Assembly (NCBI RefSeq): GCF_021190915.1
Contig: NZ_JAIOAP010000001.1
Coordinates: forward strand, 806,001 to 870,000
Direction of reading: 5' to 3'
DNA length: 64,000 nucleotides
Source of the DNA: Cohnella silvisoli
GTDB lineage: Bacteria; Bacillota; Bacilli; Paenibacillales; Paenibacillaceae
Shown here: positions 43,133 to 52,648 of the stretch, one piece after another
Layout: each line of letters begins with the position of its first letter
Numbering within the stretch: the stretch's first letter is position 1
Program-made: the position numbers and the translations under genes
The notes under the pieces: model-generated
The model's input: the letters and a program-made list of their open reading frames with translations, nothing else
The model's database searches: none
Told to the model about the DNA's origin: nothing

Positions 43133-44806
43133 ATGAGTCACAAATACGCTATCGGCGTTGATTACGGTACTCAGTCCGGCCGGGCGGTTCTCGTCGATCT
43201 GTACAATGGGTTTGAGGTAGCCGATCACGTTACCCCTTATCCGCACGGCGTTATCGACGAGAAGCTTCCGACTTCCGGTCAGGCATTGGAGCATGATTGG
43301 GCTTTGCAGCATCCGGACGACTACCTGGAAGTATTGCGCCGTTCGGTGCCCGAAGTACTGAAGCAATCCGGTATTGACCCTTCCGATGTTATTGGATTGG
43401 GAATCGATTTTACGGCATGTACGATGCTGCCCGTAGACGAGAATGGCGTTCCTCTTTGCTTTAAGCCGGAGTGGGCCGATAACCCGCACGGATGGGTTAA
43501 GCTATGGAAGCATCATGCGGCTCAGGACGAAGCCGACCGTTTGAACGCGATCGCCGCGGAGCGTAGAGAGAAGTTTCTTCCCCGCTACGGCGGGAAAATT
43601 TCCTCCGAATGGATGATCGCGAAGGTGTGGCAGATTGCGAACGAAGCGCCGGACGTCTACGATGCAACCGACTTGTTTACGGAAGCGACCGATTGGGTTA
43701 TCTCCCAACTGACGGGAAATTTCGTCCGCAATAGCTGTACCGCAGGATATAAGTCAATCTGGCATAAGCAAGACGGTTATCCAAGCAAACAATTCTTTAA
43801 AGCATTGGATCCGCGATTGGAAAATCTGACGGAGACGAAGCTGAGAGGAGACATCGTGGCGCTGGGCACGAAGGCGGGCGAATTGACCGAGGCGATGGCG
43901 AAGCTGACGGGGTTAAACGCGGGCATAGCTATTGCGGTCGGTAATGTGGATGCGCATGCCGCGGTTCCAGCCGTCGGAGTGGTCACGCCGGGCAAACTCG
44001 TCATGGCGATGGGGACCTCTATTTGCCATATGCTGCTCGGAACGGAAGAAGTGGAAGTCGAAGGCATGTGCGGAGTCGTCGAGGACGGGATTATCCCTGG
44101 ATATCTCGGCTACGAAGCCGGACAGTCTGCCGTTGGCGACATCTTCGAATGGTTCGTGGAGGAAGCGGTGCCGGCTTACGTGAAGGAATCGGCGGAAAAG
44201 GCTGGCGTTGGCGTTCATCAATGGCTGACGGAACGCGCCGCGGCTTATAAGCCGGGAGAAACGGGCTTGCTTGCGCTTGATTGGTGGAACGGGAACCGCT
44301 CCGTTCTCGTGGATACGAATTTAACGGGCGTTATCGTAGGATATAGCTTGCTGACCAAACCGGAAGAAGTCTATCGTACTTTGCTGGAATCAACGGCATT
44401 CGGTACTCGCAAAATCATCGATGCCTTCCACAGCAACGGAGTACCGGTGGATGAAGTTTATGCTTGCGGAGGACTGCCGCAGCGCAATCATCTGCTTATG
44501 CAAATCTACGCGGACGTCACGAACCGTGAAATCAAAATCGCGGATTCCAAGCAGACGCCTGCCATCGGAGCCGCGATGTTCGGAGCCGTCGCGGCCGGAA
44601 GCGCCAAAGGCGGCTACGACAGCGTAGTGGACGCGGCCAAAGCGATGGCTCGCGTACGCGAGGATACGTTCAAGCCGATCCCGGAAAATGTAGCGATCTA
44701 TGAGAGGTTGTACCGGGAGTACAGCGAACTGCACGACTACTTCGGCCGCGGCGCCAATGACGTGATGAAGCGACTGAAAGCGTTGAAGGACGAAGCATCG
44801 CATTAA
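43133..44806 (+). CDS. araB: Ribulokinase
   Basis: The 557-residue FGGY-family kinase starts [18 protein letters not shown] (phosphate-1 motif) and includes [13 protein letters not shown], the substrate region [14 protein letters not shown], the [15 protein letters not shown] segment and the ATP site [19 protein letters not shown]. It phosphorylates L-ribulose with ATP. AGGAGG lies 9 nt before the ATG. It follows araD by 62 bp with a short tandem repeat between. The isomerase gene araA, often in the same operon, is absent from the window. Confidence 0.95.
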   Translation: MSHKYAIGVDYGTQSGRAVLVDLYNGFEVADHVTPYPHGVIDEKLPTSGQALEHDWALQHPDDYLEVLRRSVPEVLKQSGIDPSDVIGLGIDFTACTMLPVDENGVPLCFKPEWADNPHGWVKLWKHHAAQDEADRLNAIAAERREKFLPRYGGKISSEWMIAKVWQIANEAPDVYDATDLFTEATDWVISQLTGNFVRNSCTAGYKSIWHKQDGYPSKQFFKALDPRLENLTETKLRGDIVALGTKAGELTEAMAKLTGLNAGIAIAVGNVDAHAAVPAVGVVTPGKLVMAMGTSICHMLLGTEEVEVEGMCGVVEDGIIPGYLGYEAGQSAVGDIFEWFVEEAVPAYVKESAEKAGVGVHQWLTERAAAYKPGETGLLALDWWNGNRSVLVDTNLTGVIVGYSLLTKPEEVYRTLLESTAFGTRKIIDAFHSNGVPVDEVYACGGLPQRNHLLMQIYADVTNREIKIADSKQTPAIGAAMFGAVAAGSAKGGYDSVVDAAKAMARVREDTFKPIPENVAIYERLYREYSELHDYFGRGANDVMKRLKALKDEASH

Positions 44807-44823
44807 TGAATTGAATAGTAACC

Positions 44824-44866
44824 AAGGCTGTCCCGCGAGCGATTTATTTGAGGGGGCAGCCTTTTT
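44824..44866 (+). terminator. Terminator of araDB
   Basis: AAGGCTGTCCC pairs with GGGGGCAGCCTT, followed by TTTTT. Confidence 0.85.
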
Positions 44867-45017
44867 GCGTGGAGAAAATCGGCTTTTGAACGTTATGAAT
44901 TATCGGTTCTGCAAAAAAACAAAAAAAATAATAAATTTGTCGAAATTTGTTGCAACGTTTTTCGTTCTCGCGTGTGTATAGGGTGTACAACTACGATAAA
45001 AGGATGGTGGATCATTT

Positions 45018-45527
45018 ATGAGCAAAAGTTTATTGGGGAAATGGGCATTAGGTTTAATCGCAGTTTTGTTCGCAATTGGCGGAGTGGGCGGATATTCGAA
45101 TGGAGCAGCCAACGCTGCGGGGACTGCTTCCGAAACTGCTTCTGTTGCCCAGCCGATGGCACTTACTTCGGCGCCGCCAGCCGAATCGTTCAGCGTCTTT
45201 AACCCGAATCACCTGTATTTAGACTCGGGAACAAGTTCAATCTCTGCTTCGTCCGGGTCGGTCACTGTCTCTGGATCAACTACGGCAAATCAGGTCGTGG
45301 ATTCGATCGGAGTCACCTTTTACGTGCAGAAGTGGAATGGCACCTCATGGGAGACGGTTGGATCCGGATCCACGGTCGGAGGCAATCAGCTTAGCGTTTA
45401 TAGCAACTCATTCGGCAAATCCGTTACTGCGGGATACTATTATCGGGGTCGAACGATACACTGGGTTATCGAGAACGGTGTTTATGAGGAAGGCGAACGT
45501 TTTACCAATTCGGTGCTCGGAATATAA
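45018..45527 (+). CDS. Small secreted protein, DUF6147-like
   Basis: The 169-residue protein has a signal peptide (GLIAVLFAIGGVGGYSNGAANAA, cut here after Ala-Asn-Ala) and a mature Ser/Thr/Gly-rich beta domain. The block SSGSVTVSGSTTANQVVDSI then GVTFYVQKWNGTSWETVG resembles DUF6147 proteins of Bacillales. The role is unknown; cell-surface or matrix association is only a guess. GGATGGTGG precedes the ATG. The next gene's ATG overlaps its TAA stop by one base. Confidence 0.75.
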   Translation: MSKSLLGKWALGLIAVLFAIGGVGGYSNGAANAAGTASETASVAQPMALTSAPPAESFSVFNPNHLYLDSGTSSISASSGSVTVSGSTTANQVVDSIGVTFYVQKWNGTSWETVGSGSTVGGNQLSVYSNSFGKSVTAGYYYRGRTIHWVIENGVYEEGERFTNSVLGI

Positions 45528-45874
45528 TGGAGATCTTGCACGATTGGATTAAGGAGACACATCCCCAGCCGGAAGCTAGAGGGATCCCTGAAGACACGTT
45601 AATCTCCATCATCTTTAACCAAGATATTAATCGCAATACGTTAAACACTCGCAATATTTTGATCTTGGACGGCAATCGCGGAGGCCGATTAATTTCCAAT
45701 CGCTTCTTGTACCGCTATGATGCCGATTTTAGGACGCTGACTATTTATTTGAAGGATGACGCTGAGCGACCTGGCTCCAACAATACGATCGAAATCATCC
45801 TTACGGGCAGAATTGCGAATTATCAGAACAACAGGATGGAAATTCCGTTTCACTTCCGGTTTGCGACTCGGTGA
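45527..45874 (+). CDS. SbsA-type Ig-like domain protein (115 residues)
   Basis: The protein starts at an ATG sharing one base with the previous stop (TAATG), so it is translated by coupling. It consists of one bacterial Ig-like domain of the S-layer SbsA type: IPEDTLISIIFNQDINRNTL, ILILDGNRGG, DFRTLTIYLKDDAERPGSNN and a terminal strand. It has no signal peptide, so either it stays inside or it depends on another route. Such domains usually occur within larger surface proteins; a stand-alone copy coupled to a secreted partner is unusual. Confidence 0.7.
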   Translation: MEILHDWIKETHPQPEARGIPEDTLISIIFNQDINRNTLNTRNILILDGNRGGRLISNRFLYRYDADFRTLTIYLKDDAERPGSNNTIEIILTGRIANYQNNRMEIPFHFRFATR

Positions 45875-45911
45875 GAAATGGAAACCTGCGGCGCGCAGCG
45901 CGACTACAAGA

Positions 45912-45950
45912 AATAAAGGTTGGCCGGAATAGCCCGGACCAACCTTTATT
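45912..45950. terminator. Bidirectional terminator between convergent genes
   Basis: AATAAAGGTTGG pairs with CCAACCTTTATT around an inner CCGG stem; A- and T-tracts are on both sides. Confidence 0.88.
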
Positions 45951-45957
45951 TTGTTCA

Positions 45958-46752
45958 TTATTCGTACATTTCCTCGTACATTCGGATCAACTCATCGCTA
46001 GGTACGATGCCGCTCATGTTAACATGGAGTCCGCCCGCTATGGTCTCTAGCGAGCTGCTGCCGTTAGTCGCGGTAGTTAAGACGGCGGGAGCGTTGCTTA
46101 GTTGTATTTTTTTGACGGTGACGCCTTCCTCGACCGTGTTCGTCCCTAGTCCCGAATTGGGCTTCATCTTTTGCAAGGACACGTTCATGATCTTTTGCTT
46201 ATCGTTTAAGAATTGGTAAATAATATGATCGGATTTCTCTTTTCCGTTGTAAAAGTAGACTTGCGCTTGGTTGAAGGAATAACCCGTCGGAATGAAGCGG
46301 AATACAGGTACCCGGATGGATAACAGCTTGCTTGCTTGGATTTCCGTTACGATTGCCGTATAGGTAAAATCATTCACCTTTTCGATATTCAAGCCTTGGG
46401 CGAAATCCGGAGGCTGCTGCGTCTTCGCATTGGAAGTATCCGTATCCTTGGCTCTGCCGTAGAAGAAGCTCATGAATCCCGAAGGGTATTCTTTGAGCGT
46501 GGCATACAGAGGTTCAATGGCTCTCGCTGCCTGCGTATTGCCGAATATAACTGCGCCAATCAAGAGAGAGGCGGCCACGACCGCAAGCTTCGATAACTTG
46601 GAGCGAATTCCTTTTCTCGTGCGCTGCGAGTTTAACTTTTGCTGTACCCGCATCCAAGATGGGCGGTGGTCGACGAAATCCTCATCATGGATCTGCTTGG
46701 CCGATACTTCAAAAGCGGCATCGAACAACCGATTGAATTGCGCGTCATTCAT
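45958..46752 (-). CDS. Anti-sigma factor-like membrane protein (DUF4367-like C-terminus)
   Basis: The 264-residue protein has a cytoplasmic N-terminal region (about 1-50) that would bind the sigma factor, one membrane span at about 55-75 (LAVVAASLLIGAVIFGNT), and an extracellular domain with PTGYSFNQAQVYF and a terminal IAGGLHVNMSG like DUF4367. Its ATG lies inside the end of the sigma gene (8-nt overlap), with GGGGGG as ribosome site. It should hold the partner sigma factor inactive at the membrane until an envelope signal arrives. Confidence 0.8.
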   Translation of the reverse strand: MNDAQFNRLFDAAFEVSAKQIHDEDFVDHRPSWMRVQQKLNSQRTRKGIRSKLSKLAVVAASLLIGAVIFGNTQAARAIEPLYATLKEYPSGFMSFFYGRAKDTDTSNAKTQQPPDFAQGLNIEKVNDFTYTAIVTEIQASKLLSIRVPVFRFIPTGYSFNQAQVYFYNGKEKSDHIIYQFLNDKQKIMNVSLQKMKPNSGLGTNTVEEGVTVKKIQLSNAPAVLTTATNGSSSLETIAGGLHVNMSGIVPSDELIRMYEEMYE

Positions 46753-47320
46753 TCCGATCCCCCCAATCCTTGAACAATTTTCTTTTTAGATATGTCCGTG
46801 CGCGGTGCAGCTTGTGCCGAACGGCATTTTCCGTATCTTGAGTTTCGACCGCGATTTCCTTGTAGGATAAGCCCTTTTTCCACTTCAGCTCGATGATGGC
46901 GCGTTGTTCGGGTTTCATTGCGAGCAAGTGTTGGGAAATTTGTTCTTCCAGAGATTTGGTTTCGACTTCCTGCTCGACCGACACGGCTGCGACTTGCGTA
47001 ATCGAACCGATGTCCCACTTGGAGTCCAAGCTAATATCGTGACGTGTTTTTTGTCTTTTGCGGATATGGTTGATCGTGAAGTTTCTGGCGACGACCTTGA
47101 TCCAGGCTTTCATATGCTCCTCATTCTCAACCTCCGGGCTTTTCTTTAGCGTGGTCAAGAAGGTCTCTTGAATGATATCTTCCGTAGTTGAATGATCGTT
47201 TATCATATATAGGATGGGTTTATAGAGAAAGTGGTAAAACTCGCGATAAATCTCTTCCTGCAGCGTTTGGTTTAACATATGGAAATTCGAATTAAGCAGA
47301 AGGAGCAAATTTTTTTGCAT
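46745..47320 (-). CDS. ECF-type RNA polymerase sigma factor
   Basis: The 191-residue protein has region 2 (about 15-85; DHSTTEDIIQETFLTTLKK, WIKVVARNFTINHIRKR) and region 4 (about 130-185; MKPEQRAIIELKWKKGLSYK, NAVRHKLHRARTYLKR). It lacks the SnoaL extension of the 29252 factor. The gene overlaps its anti-sigma gene by 8 nt. The 47321-47544 gap upstream should hold its promoter, but I saw no convincing ECF-type -35/-10 pair there. Confidence 0.9.
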   Translation of the reverse strand: MQKNLLLLLNSNFHMLNQTLQEEIYREFYHFLYKPILYMINDHSTTEDIIQETFLTTLKKSPEVENEEHMKAWIKVVARNFTINHIRKRQKTRHDISLDSKWDIGSITQVAAVSVEQEVETKSLEEQISQHLLAMKPEQRAIIELKWKKGLSYKEIAVETQDTENAVRHKLHRARTYLKRKLFKDWGDRNE

Positions 47321-47544
47321 GTGCAGGACTCACCCTATTCTGACGGCAGGATTTCAAAGAAGTGTTATAAGAACCTTCTTCCAGTGTAGTCGAAATGATA
47401 AGGCTAGAGAAGTTACATTTTTAAAAATTTTTACTAGTTAAAACGACTTGGTGTTAATAGAAGTGGAAATTCTGTTAAAGATGGCGATAAATCAATAGTA
47501 TAATGCTGAAGTATGTATGGGAATCGTGGAAGGGGTTTGTCTAA

Positions 47545-48160
47545 TTGCGTCTTTCAGCACTTTGGAAAATAGCGGCTGCGGCAGTCGTCGTGGCCGTATT
47601 GCTATGGTTTGATTTCAAATATTTGAAAGTGAATCCGGAATCGATTCGTACTTCCGGCGTCTATTTTGTCGATGGCGGGAGGGCTGGCGTTCGGAACATG
47701 GATGGGGATGCTGTACACGGTTGTCGGCGCGGTTACGGGAGCGGTCTTGTCCTTCTTGGTGGCAAGGAGAATCGGAGGGGGATTTTTCCGGGGAAAAGAA
47801 GATCCAAGGTTAGCTAAAATAGAACGTGCGATGGAGAAGAGAGGGTTTATGATGGTGCTCCTGCTGCGAATCGCACCTTTCGTCCCCTTCGACTTGGTCA
47901 GTTATGCCGCCGGAGTCGCGCGTGTACCGTTGCGGGCGTTTCTGCCCGCAACGGTTATCGGAACGCTTCCGGGTACTTTTGCTTACAACTTTATAGGCGC
48001 AAGCTTAACCAAGGGCAGCTGGCGACAATTTCTGATCGCCGGATGCGTATTTGCCGTCGCGCTATCGGTTCCGTTCCTGCTCCGAAGCAAAGTGGAGCAG
48101 GAAGTGGAAGAGACGCGGACAGGTCAGAGAGGAATCGGCACGGATCCTGTAAATGAATAG
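47545..48160 (+). pseudogene. TVP38/TMEM64-family membrane protein gene with internal deletion
   Basis: The first part (TTG 47545, AAGGGG upstream) encodes a first membrane span and FDFKYLKVNPESIRT. At about 47650 the frame breaks. The rest continues in another frame as LPASILSMAGGLAFGTW and matches the family through LLRIAPFVPFDLVSYAAGVA to the end. Intact homologues have about 30 extra residues at the junction (the next span and a proline-rich loop), so a deletion whose length is not a multiple of three fits best. A 164-residue protein from the second frame might still be made but would lack the N-terminal spans. Confidence 0.8.
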
Positions 48161-48351
48161 AAGAGCTCTAGGCTGATAAAGCTTCCGGGTTCCGCGGGAA
48201 AATTAAGCAGCGTTTGCGGAATTACCCGTCCATTGTAACGAAGGTGAACCTCGATATTGCCTACAATAGAAATTCCGGCTACGTTACGGATAAATCCTGC
48301 CGGTCCGAAGCCGACAAGACCAGTCGGAAACGGCGGCGGGAATGGTCCAGG

Positions 48352-49659
48352 TCAGGGCATCATCCCTCTGGGTCCGCTCGTTCCGGGCATCATACCGCCG
48401 GGTCCGGGCATCATACCGCCGGGTCCGGGCATCATACCGCCGGGTCCGGGCATCATACCGCCGGGTCCAGGCATCATACCGCCGGGACTGGGCATCATAC
48501 CGCCCGGTCCGGGCATCATACCGCCGGGTCCGGGCATCATACCGCCGGGTCCGGGCATCATACCACCGGGTCCGGGCATCATACCGCCGGGTCCGGGCAT
48601 CATACCACCGGGTCCGGGCATCATGCCTCCGGGACCGGGCATCATACCACCCGGTCCGGGCATCATACCGCCGGGTCCGGACATCATACCGCCCGGTCCG
48701 GGCATCATACCACCGGGTCCGGGCATCATTCCGCCGGGTCCGGGCATCATGCCTCCGGGTCCGGGCATCATACCGCCGGGTCCGGGCATCATACCGCCGG
48801 GTCCGGGCATCATACCGCCCGGTCCGGGCATCATACCGCCGGGTCCGGGCATCATACCGCCGGGTCCGGGCATCATACCGCCGGGTCCGGGCATCATACC
48901 GCCGGGTCCGGGCATCATACCGCCGGGTCCGGGCATCATACCGCCGGGTCCAGGCATCATACCCCCCGGTCCGGGCATCATACCGCCGGGTCCGGGCATC
49001 ATACCACCGGGTCCGGGCATCATACCGCCCGGTCCGGGCATCATGCCACCGGGTCCAGGCATCATACCGCCGGGTCCAGGCATCATACCGCCGGGTCCAG
49101 GCATCATACCGCCGGGTCCGGGCATCATACCGCCGGGTCCGGGCATCATACCGCCGGGTCCGGGCATCATACCGCCGGGTCCGGGCATCATACCACCCGG
49201 TCCAGGCATCATACCACCCGGTCCAGGCATCATACCACCCGGTCCAGGCATCATGCCTCCGGGTCCGGGCATCATACCACCCGGTCCAGGCATCATACCA
49301 CCCGGTCCAGGCATCATACCACCCGGTCCAGGCATCATGCCTCCGGGTCCGGGCATCATACCACCCGGTCCACCCGGTCCGGGCATCATACCTCCCGGTC
49401 CCCCCAACAAGCCACCGAGGAGTCCTCGTTCTTGCGGAAATACCCACCAAGGAATCGAATGTGTCGTATAGGCTGGTTGCTCCTCATTCTGATGTAAGTG
49501 GACAATTTCGCTTTTAGCAGAATCTTTTTTATTTTTGCTGGAAGCGGATTTAGGTTGAGCTTGGGAAGATGAGGCTTGGCGGGATGAAAGTTTGGCTTTA
49601 GGATCTGCCGTTGATCTGCGCAACAGCGGTCTGGCATCCCCAGACCGTAATTTCGGCAT
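48352..49659 (-). CDS. Met-Pro-Gly heptad-repeat protein, truncated by a nonsense codon
   Basis: ATG 49659 follows AAAGGAGG. Residues 1-90 are basic and Ser/Lys-rich, then [19 protein letters not shown]. Residues 91-435 are about 49 copies of MMPGPGG. The frame stops at TGA 48354-48352 after GPRGMMP. Reading on in the same frame gives 75 more residues to TGA 48126-48124 with clear protein character ([39 protein letters not shown]). Changing TGA to GGA would restore the Gly expected here. Composition suggests a spore-coat or surface protein; that is a guess. Confidence 0.75.
   Translation of the reverse strand: MPKLRSGDARPLLRRSTADPKAKLSSRQASSSQAQPKSASSKNKKDSAKSEIVHLHQNEEQPAYTTHSIPWWVFPQERGLLGGLLGGPGGMMPGPGGPGGMMPGPGGMMPGPGGMMPGPGGMMPGPGGMMPGPGGMMPGPGGMMPGPGGMMPGPGGMMPGPGGMMPGPGGMMPGPGGMMPGPGGMMPGPGGMMPGPGGMMPGPGGMMPGPGGMMPGPGGMMPGPGGMMPGPGGMMPGPGGMMPGPGGMMPGPGGMMPGPGGMMPGPGGMMPGPGGMMPGPGGMMPGPGGMMPGPGGMMPGPGGMMPGPGGMMPGPGGMMPGPGGMMSGPGGMMPGPGGMMPGPGGMMPGPGGMMPGPGGMMPGPGGMMPGPGGMMPGPGGMMPGPGGMMPSPGGMMPGPGGMMPGPGGMMPGPGGMMPGPGGMMPGTSGPRGMMP
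48379..49395. repeat. 21-bp minisatellite encoding MMPGPGG
   Basis: The Met-Met codon pair recurs every 21 bp from 48388 to 49354 (47 contiguous units), with one more unit at each end after 30-bp steps. Third-position changes are common and a few units vary ([14 protein letters not shown]). The repeat opens long false ORFs in all frames on both strands. Confidence 0.97.
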
Positions 49660-49923
49660 CGTTGTTCCTCCTTTGCCTATAGGCATTTGACGATTAATGC
49701 AGGATATGCGCCCATCCGGTTTCAGGTGCAACGCATAACGGACCACAATCGAAACCCGGCAACCCGCATATCTTTTTTCTATTAGCTAAGCAGAATCATT
49801 TATCCGTTCAAAGTACACCAAAAGCAGGTTACGCTTAGGGTTTTAACGTTGTTAACTAGCTATTTTAAGCCTGTTAGTTAATCGATTAAACCATAATGTC
49901 CTAATTTTAACGAAAAAAACTTC

Positions 49924-49978
49924 TTGTAATCGCTTTATTTCCGTCATATAATCACCTCATAAGGTTAAGCGTTTAAGT
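49924..49978 (+). promoter_or_regulatory. Promoter of the LacI-type gene with operator
   Basis: TTGTAA (49924-49929), 17 nt, TATAAT (49947-49952), then GGTTAAGCGTTTAAGT (49963-49978) just after the implied start. The core TTAAACGCTTAA (reverse strand) recurs at 56541. The rest of the 49660-50036 gap shows no gene. Confidence 0.7.
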
Positions 49979-50036
49979 AACGTAATCAACGAAATACACG
50001 CTAAAGAGCGACAATTACTCGAAGCAGGTGACGATC

Positions 50037-51065
50037 ATGAAACGCATTACCATTCGGGACGTGTCGGTTAAAGCCGGAGTCTCGACCGCGGCGGTGTCCT
50101 ACGTGTTGAACGGCCGAGAAGGGAAGGTTTCTCCTGAAACCGTTCTCAAAGTGCGCCGCGCCGCAGAAGAGCTCAACTACATTCCCGATTTCTCGGCGCG
50201 GAGCCTGGTCAATAACAAATCGAAGCTTATAGGCGTCGTTATTCCTCAGACGGAAGATAGGAAGCAACTGCTTCTGCAAAACCCTTTTTACTCGGAGCTA
50301 ATTTGCGGAATCGAAGCCAGGCTGCGTCAATCCGGCTACCATATGATTCTTTCCGGGGTCGAGAAAGGGGAAGGTTACCTGGACACGTCAATGCAACGAA
50401 ATCTAGACGGGGCGATCATCACGGGAATATATCAGGAAAGCTTCTACGAGGATCTGAAGAAAGTAAGGATGCCGATTGTGCTGATCGACAGCTACATTTA
50501 CGATAGCCATTTCCATGTTGTCGGCATCGACGACGAGCTAGGCGGTTATATGGCGACTAAGCATTTTATCGATAATGGTCATACGAACATCGCGCTCGTG
50601 ACGGGGTTGATCCGGAAGGACGGAGTCGTGGAGAAACGGTTTCTCGGCTACAAGCGCGCGCTTAAGGAAGCTGGCCTTTTTTATCATCCGGATTATGTGT
50701 TCGAGCATTCGGTCACCTACGAATACGGGCAGGAAGCAGCGCATCTCATTGCGGCTAAGCACCCGGAAATTACGGCGGTGTTCGCGACGAGCGATTTAAT
50801 GGCTATGGGCGTGATGCGAGGTTTAAGAGATGCAGGCAAGCAGGTGCCCGAGCATGTATCCGTTATCGGCTTCGACGATATATCCGTCGCCCGAATGAGC
50901 ACTCCTCCGCTTACGACGATTATGCAAGATACGATCGCCAGAGGAATTACCGCCGCGGACCGCCTGCTGACGGCGATCGGAAACACCGATGGAGAACTTC
51001 CGGCGGAGCCGACGATTATGCCGCTTACGCTCGTTGATCGCGACACGGTTCGCAAGCTGACATAA
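50037..51065 (+). CDS. LacI-family transcriptional repressor
   Basis: The 342-residue protein has the LacI helix-turn-helix and hinge (ITIRDVSVKAGVSTAAVSYV, then SARSLVNNKSKLIGVV) and a sugar-binding effector domain ending VIGFDDISVARMSTPPLTTI. ATG 50037 follows GCAGGTGA; the in-frame GTG at 50028 lies within that site. It heads the alpha-glucan locus. The shared 12-bp operator core in its own promoter and before prsA-ctsZ-ctsY suggests it controls both. The effector is probably an alpha-gluco-oligosaccharide. Confidence 0.92.
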   Translation: MKRITIRDVSVKAGVSTAAVSYVLNGREGKVSPETVLKVRRAAEELNYIPDFSARSLVNNKSKLIGVVIPQTEDRKQLLLQNPFYSELICGIEARLRQSGYHMILSGVEKGEGYLDTSMQRNLDGAIITGIYQESFYEDLKKVRMPIVLIDSYIYDSHFHVVGIDDELGGYMATKHFIDNGHTNIALVTGLIRKDGVVEKRFLGYKRALKEAGLFYHPDYVFEHSVTYEYGQEAAHLIAAKHPEITAVFATSDLMAMGVMRGLRDAGKQVPEHVSVIGFDDISVARMSTPPLTTIMQDTIARGITAADRLLTAIGNTDGELPAEPTIMPLTLVDRDTVRKLT

Positions 51066-51193
51066 TGAATAGAAGGGTAACATATGTACATTCTGTTAGG
51101 GAGGTGGTCGGGTCAACGGTGTGCCGGAAGATTGACGATAGGCCTTAACTTAAGAAAGACCGGAAGCTCACATTCAATAAGGAGAGGGTTCGA

Positions 51194-52567
51194 ATGTTGA
51201 AAAAAAGCGGGGTATTCCTGCTAATCGCCATTATGGTCATTATTAGCGCATGCGGGTCGAACAAAGGAAATAACGCGGAAAGCTCCGCGCCGGCATCATC
51301 CGCTTCGCCATCGGAGTCGGCATCGCCGTCTCCATCGGAATCCGCGTCGGAATCTCCATCGGATTCTCCGTCGCCATCCAAGGAGCCCGTCACGATCAAG
51401 TTTCTGACTTATACCGCTAACGGCCAAGAGGAAACGCTGAAAGCGATGGTCGAAGCATTCCAAGCTAAAAATCCGGACGTCACCGTGGACTATGAGGTCG
51501 TTCCTTACGCGGATTATGACACGAAGCTGACCACGCTATTAGCGAGCGGCAGCGAGCCGGATATCTACGAAGTCGGATACGAGAACTTCAGAAAGTACGC
51601 GGCCAAAGACTTGTTGCTTGATCTGTCGCCGATTATTGCCGCCGATACGACGTTTAATCCGGGCATCTACAAGAAACTGGCTTACGACGCGTTTAACTAC
51701 AATGGCAAGCAAATGGGCGTTACGGAAAGCTTCTCCGACGTCGTTCTGTACTACAACAAAGACCTGTTCGACGCTAAGGGAGTTAAATACCCCGATGCTT
51801 CTTGGACTTGGAAGGAAGAACTGGAAGCGGCCAAGAAATTGACCGATCCTAAAGCCGGCGTTTGGGGAACTTACGCGCCGATTCAATTCTACGAATTCTA
51901 CAAAACGATCACGCAAAACGGCGGGGGAGTGTTCGATGCCAACGGCAAACCTACGTTAAATAGCAAGGCTAACGTGGATGCGCTGCAATGGATGATCGAC
52001 AAAGCCAGCAAATACAAAGTTTCGCCGGCGCTGAACGATGATACGTTTAACCAGCCGGATGCCGACTTGAACGCTTTCGTAGCCGGCAAAATCGCTATGG
52101 TACGTTTTGGAATATGGAATTTCGGCAGATTCAAGGATGCGCCGTTCAAATGGGACATCGCGCTTGAGCCGGGCAACACGCAGAAAGCCCATCATTTCTT
52201 CGCGGACGGTCTCGTCGCATCCAAGAACACGAAGCAATCCGAAGCGGTATGGAGATTCCTGAAGTTCTTCACCAGCGATCCGGATTCGGTCAGTAAACGG
52301 ATCGCCGCTGGCTGGAGCGTGCCTGCGGTTGCCGACGACGCGGTACTTGATGCTTACTACAAGCAAACGCCGCCGGAATCGAAGAAAATCGTTATCGAAG
52401 CGCTGGATTCTCTCGTGCTTCCGCCGGTCGGTCCTAAGCCGGAGAAATGGGGAGAGCTTCAAAGCGCCGTGACAGAACAACTGGATAAAGCGAAGCTCGG
52501 CCGCGTTAGCGTTCAGAAGGCTCTCGACAGCGCGCAGAAGAGCGTTGAAGACCTGCTAAGCAAATAA
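51194..52567 (+). CDS. ABC sugar importer solute-binding lipoprotein
   Basis: The 457-residue precursor has a hydrophobic signal and lipobox ISAC, then a linker of Ser-Pro-Glu repeats (residues about 25-65). The family-1 binding fold starts at VTIKFLTYTANGQEETL and includes GSEPDIYEVGYENFRKY. AAGGAGAG precedes the ATG. The two permease genes follow after a 219-bp gap with a stem-loop. In the described cts locus for cyclic tetrasaccharide use, an SBP and two permeases accompany the GH31 genes, so a cycloalternan or isomaltosyl ligand is likely. Confidence 0.9.
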   Translation: MLKKSGVFLLIAIMVIISACGSNKGNNAESSAPASSASPSESASPSPSESASESPSDSPSPSKEPVTIKFLTYTANGQEETLKAMVEAFQAKNPDVTVDYEVVPYADYDTKLTTLLASGSEPDIYEVGYENFRKYAAKDLLLDLSPIIAADTTFNPGIYKKLAYDAFNYNGKQMGVTESFSDVVLYYNKDLFDAKGVKYPDASWTWKEELEAAKKLTDPKAGVWGTYAPIQFYEFYKTITQNGGGVFDANGKPTLNSKANVDALQWMIDKASKYKVSPALNDDTFNQPDADLNAFVAGKIAMVRFGIWNFGRFKDAPFKWDIALEPGNTQKAHHFFADGLVASKNTKQSEAVWRFLKFFTSDPDSVSKRIAAGWSVPAVADDAVLDAYYKQTPPESKKIVIEALDSLVLPPVGPKPEKWGELQSAVTEQLDKAKLGRVSVQKALDSAQKSVEDLLSK

Positions 52568-52598
52568 CCCATCCTCACCCGATTTATCCAGTTTGATT

Positions 52599-52648
52599 GT
52601 GCCGATGTCGGGACCGGCTCTTGATCCGAGTGAATCCGGTTCCGGCAC
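52599..52648 (+). terminator. Intercistronic stem-loop between SBP and permeases
   Basis: GTGCCG and GGACCGG pair with CCGGTTCC and CGGCAC. No T-run follows, so RNA stabilisation of the SBP message is as likely as termination. Confidence 0.55.

Noticed and set aside
47321..47544. ECF promoter for the sigma/anti-sigma pair
   Set aside because: TGAAAT and CGTC words occur on the minus strand, but at spacing too short for a promoter.
48214..49517. Three long plus-strand ORFs and a 388-residue minus-strand ORF of simple repeats
   Set aside because: All are shadows of the 21-bp minisatellite in other frames. Only the minus-strand MMPGPGG frame has a ribosome site and non-repeat ends.
51066..51193. 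Riboswitch before the SBP gene at 51194
   Set aside because: The leader is short and I could not find a conserved aptamer pattern or terminator/anti-terminator pair.
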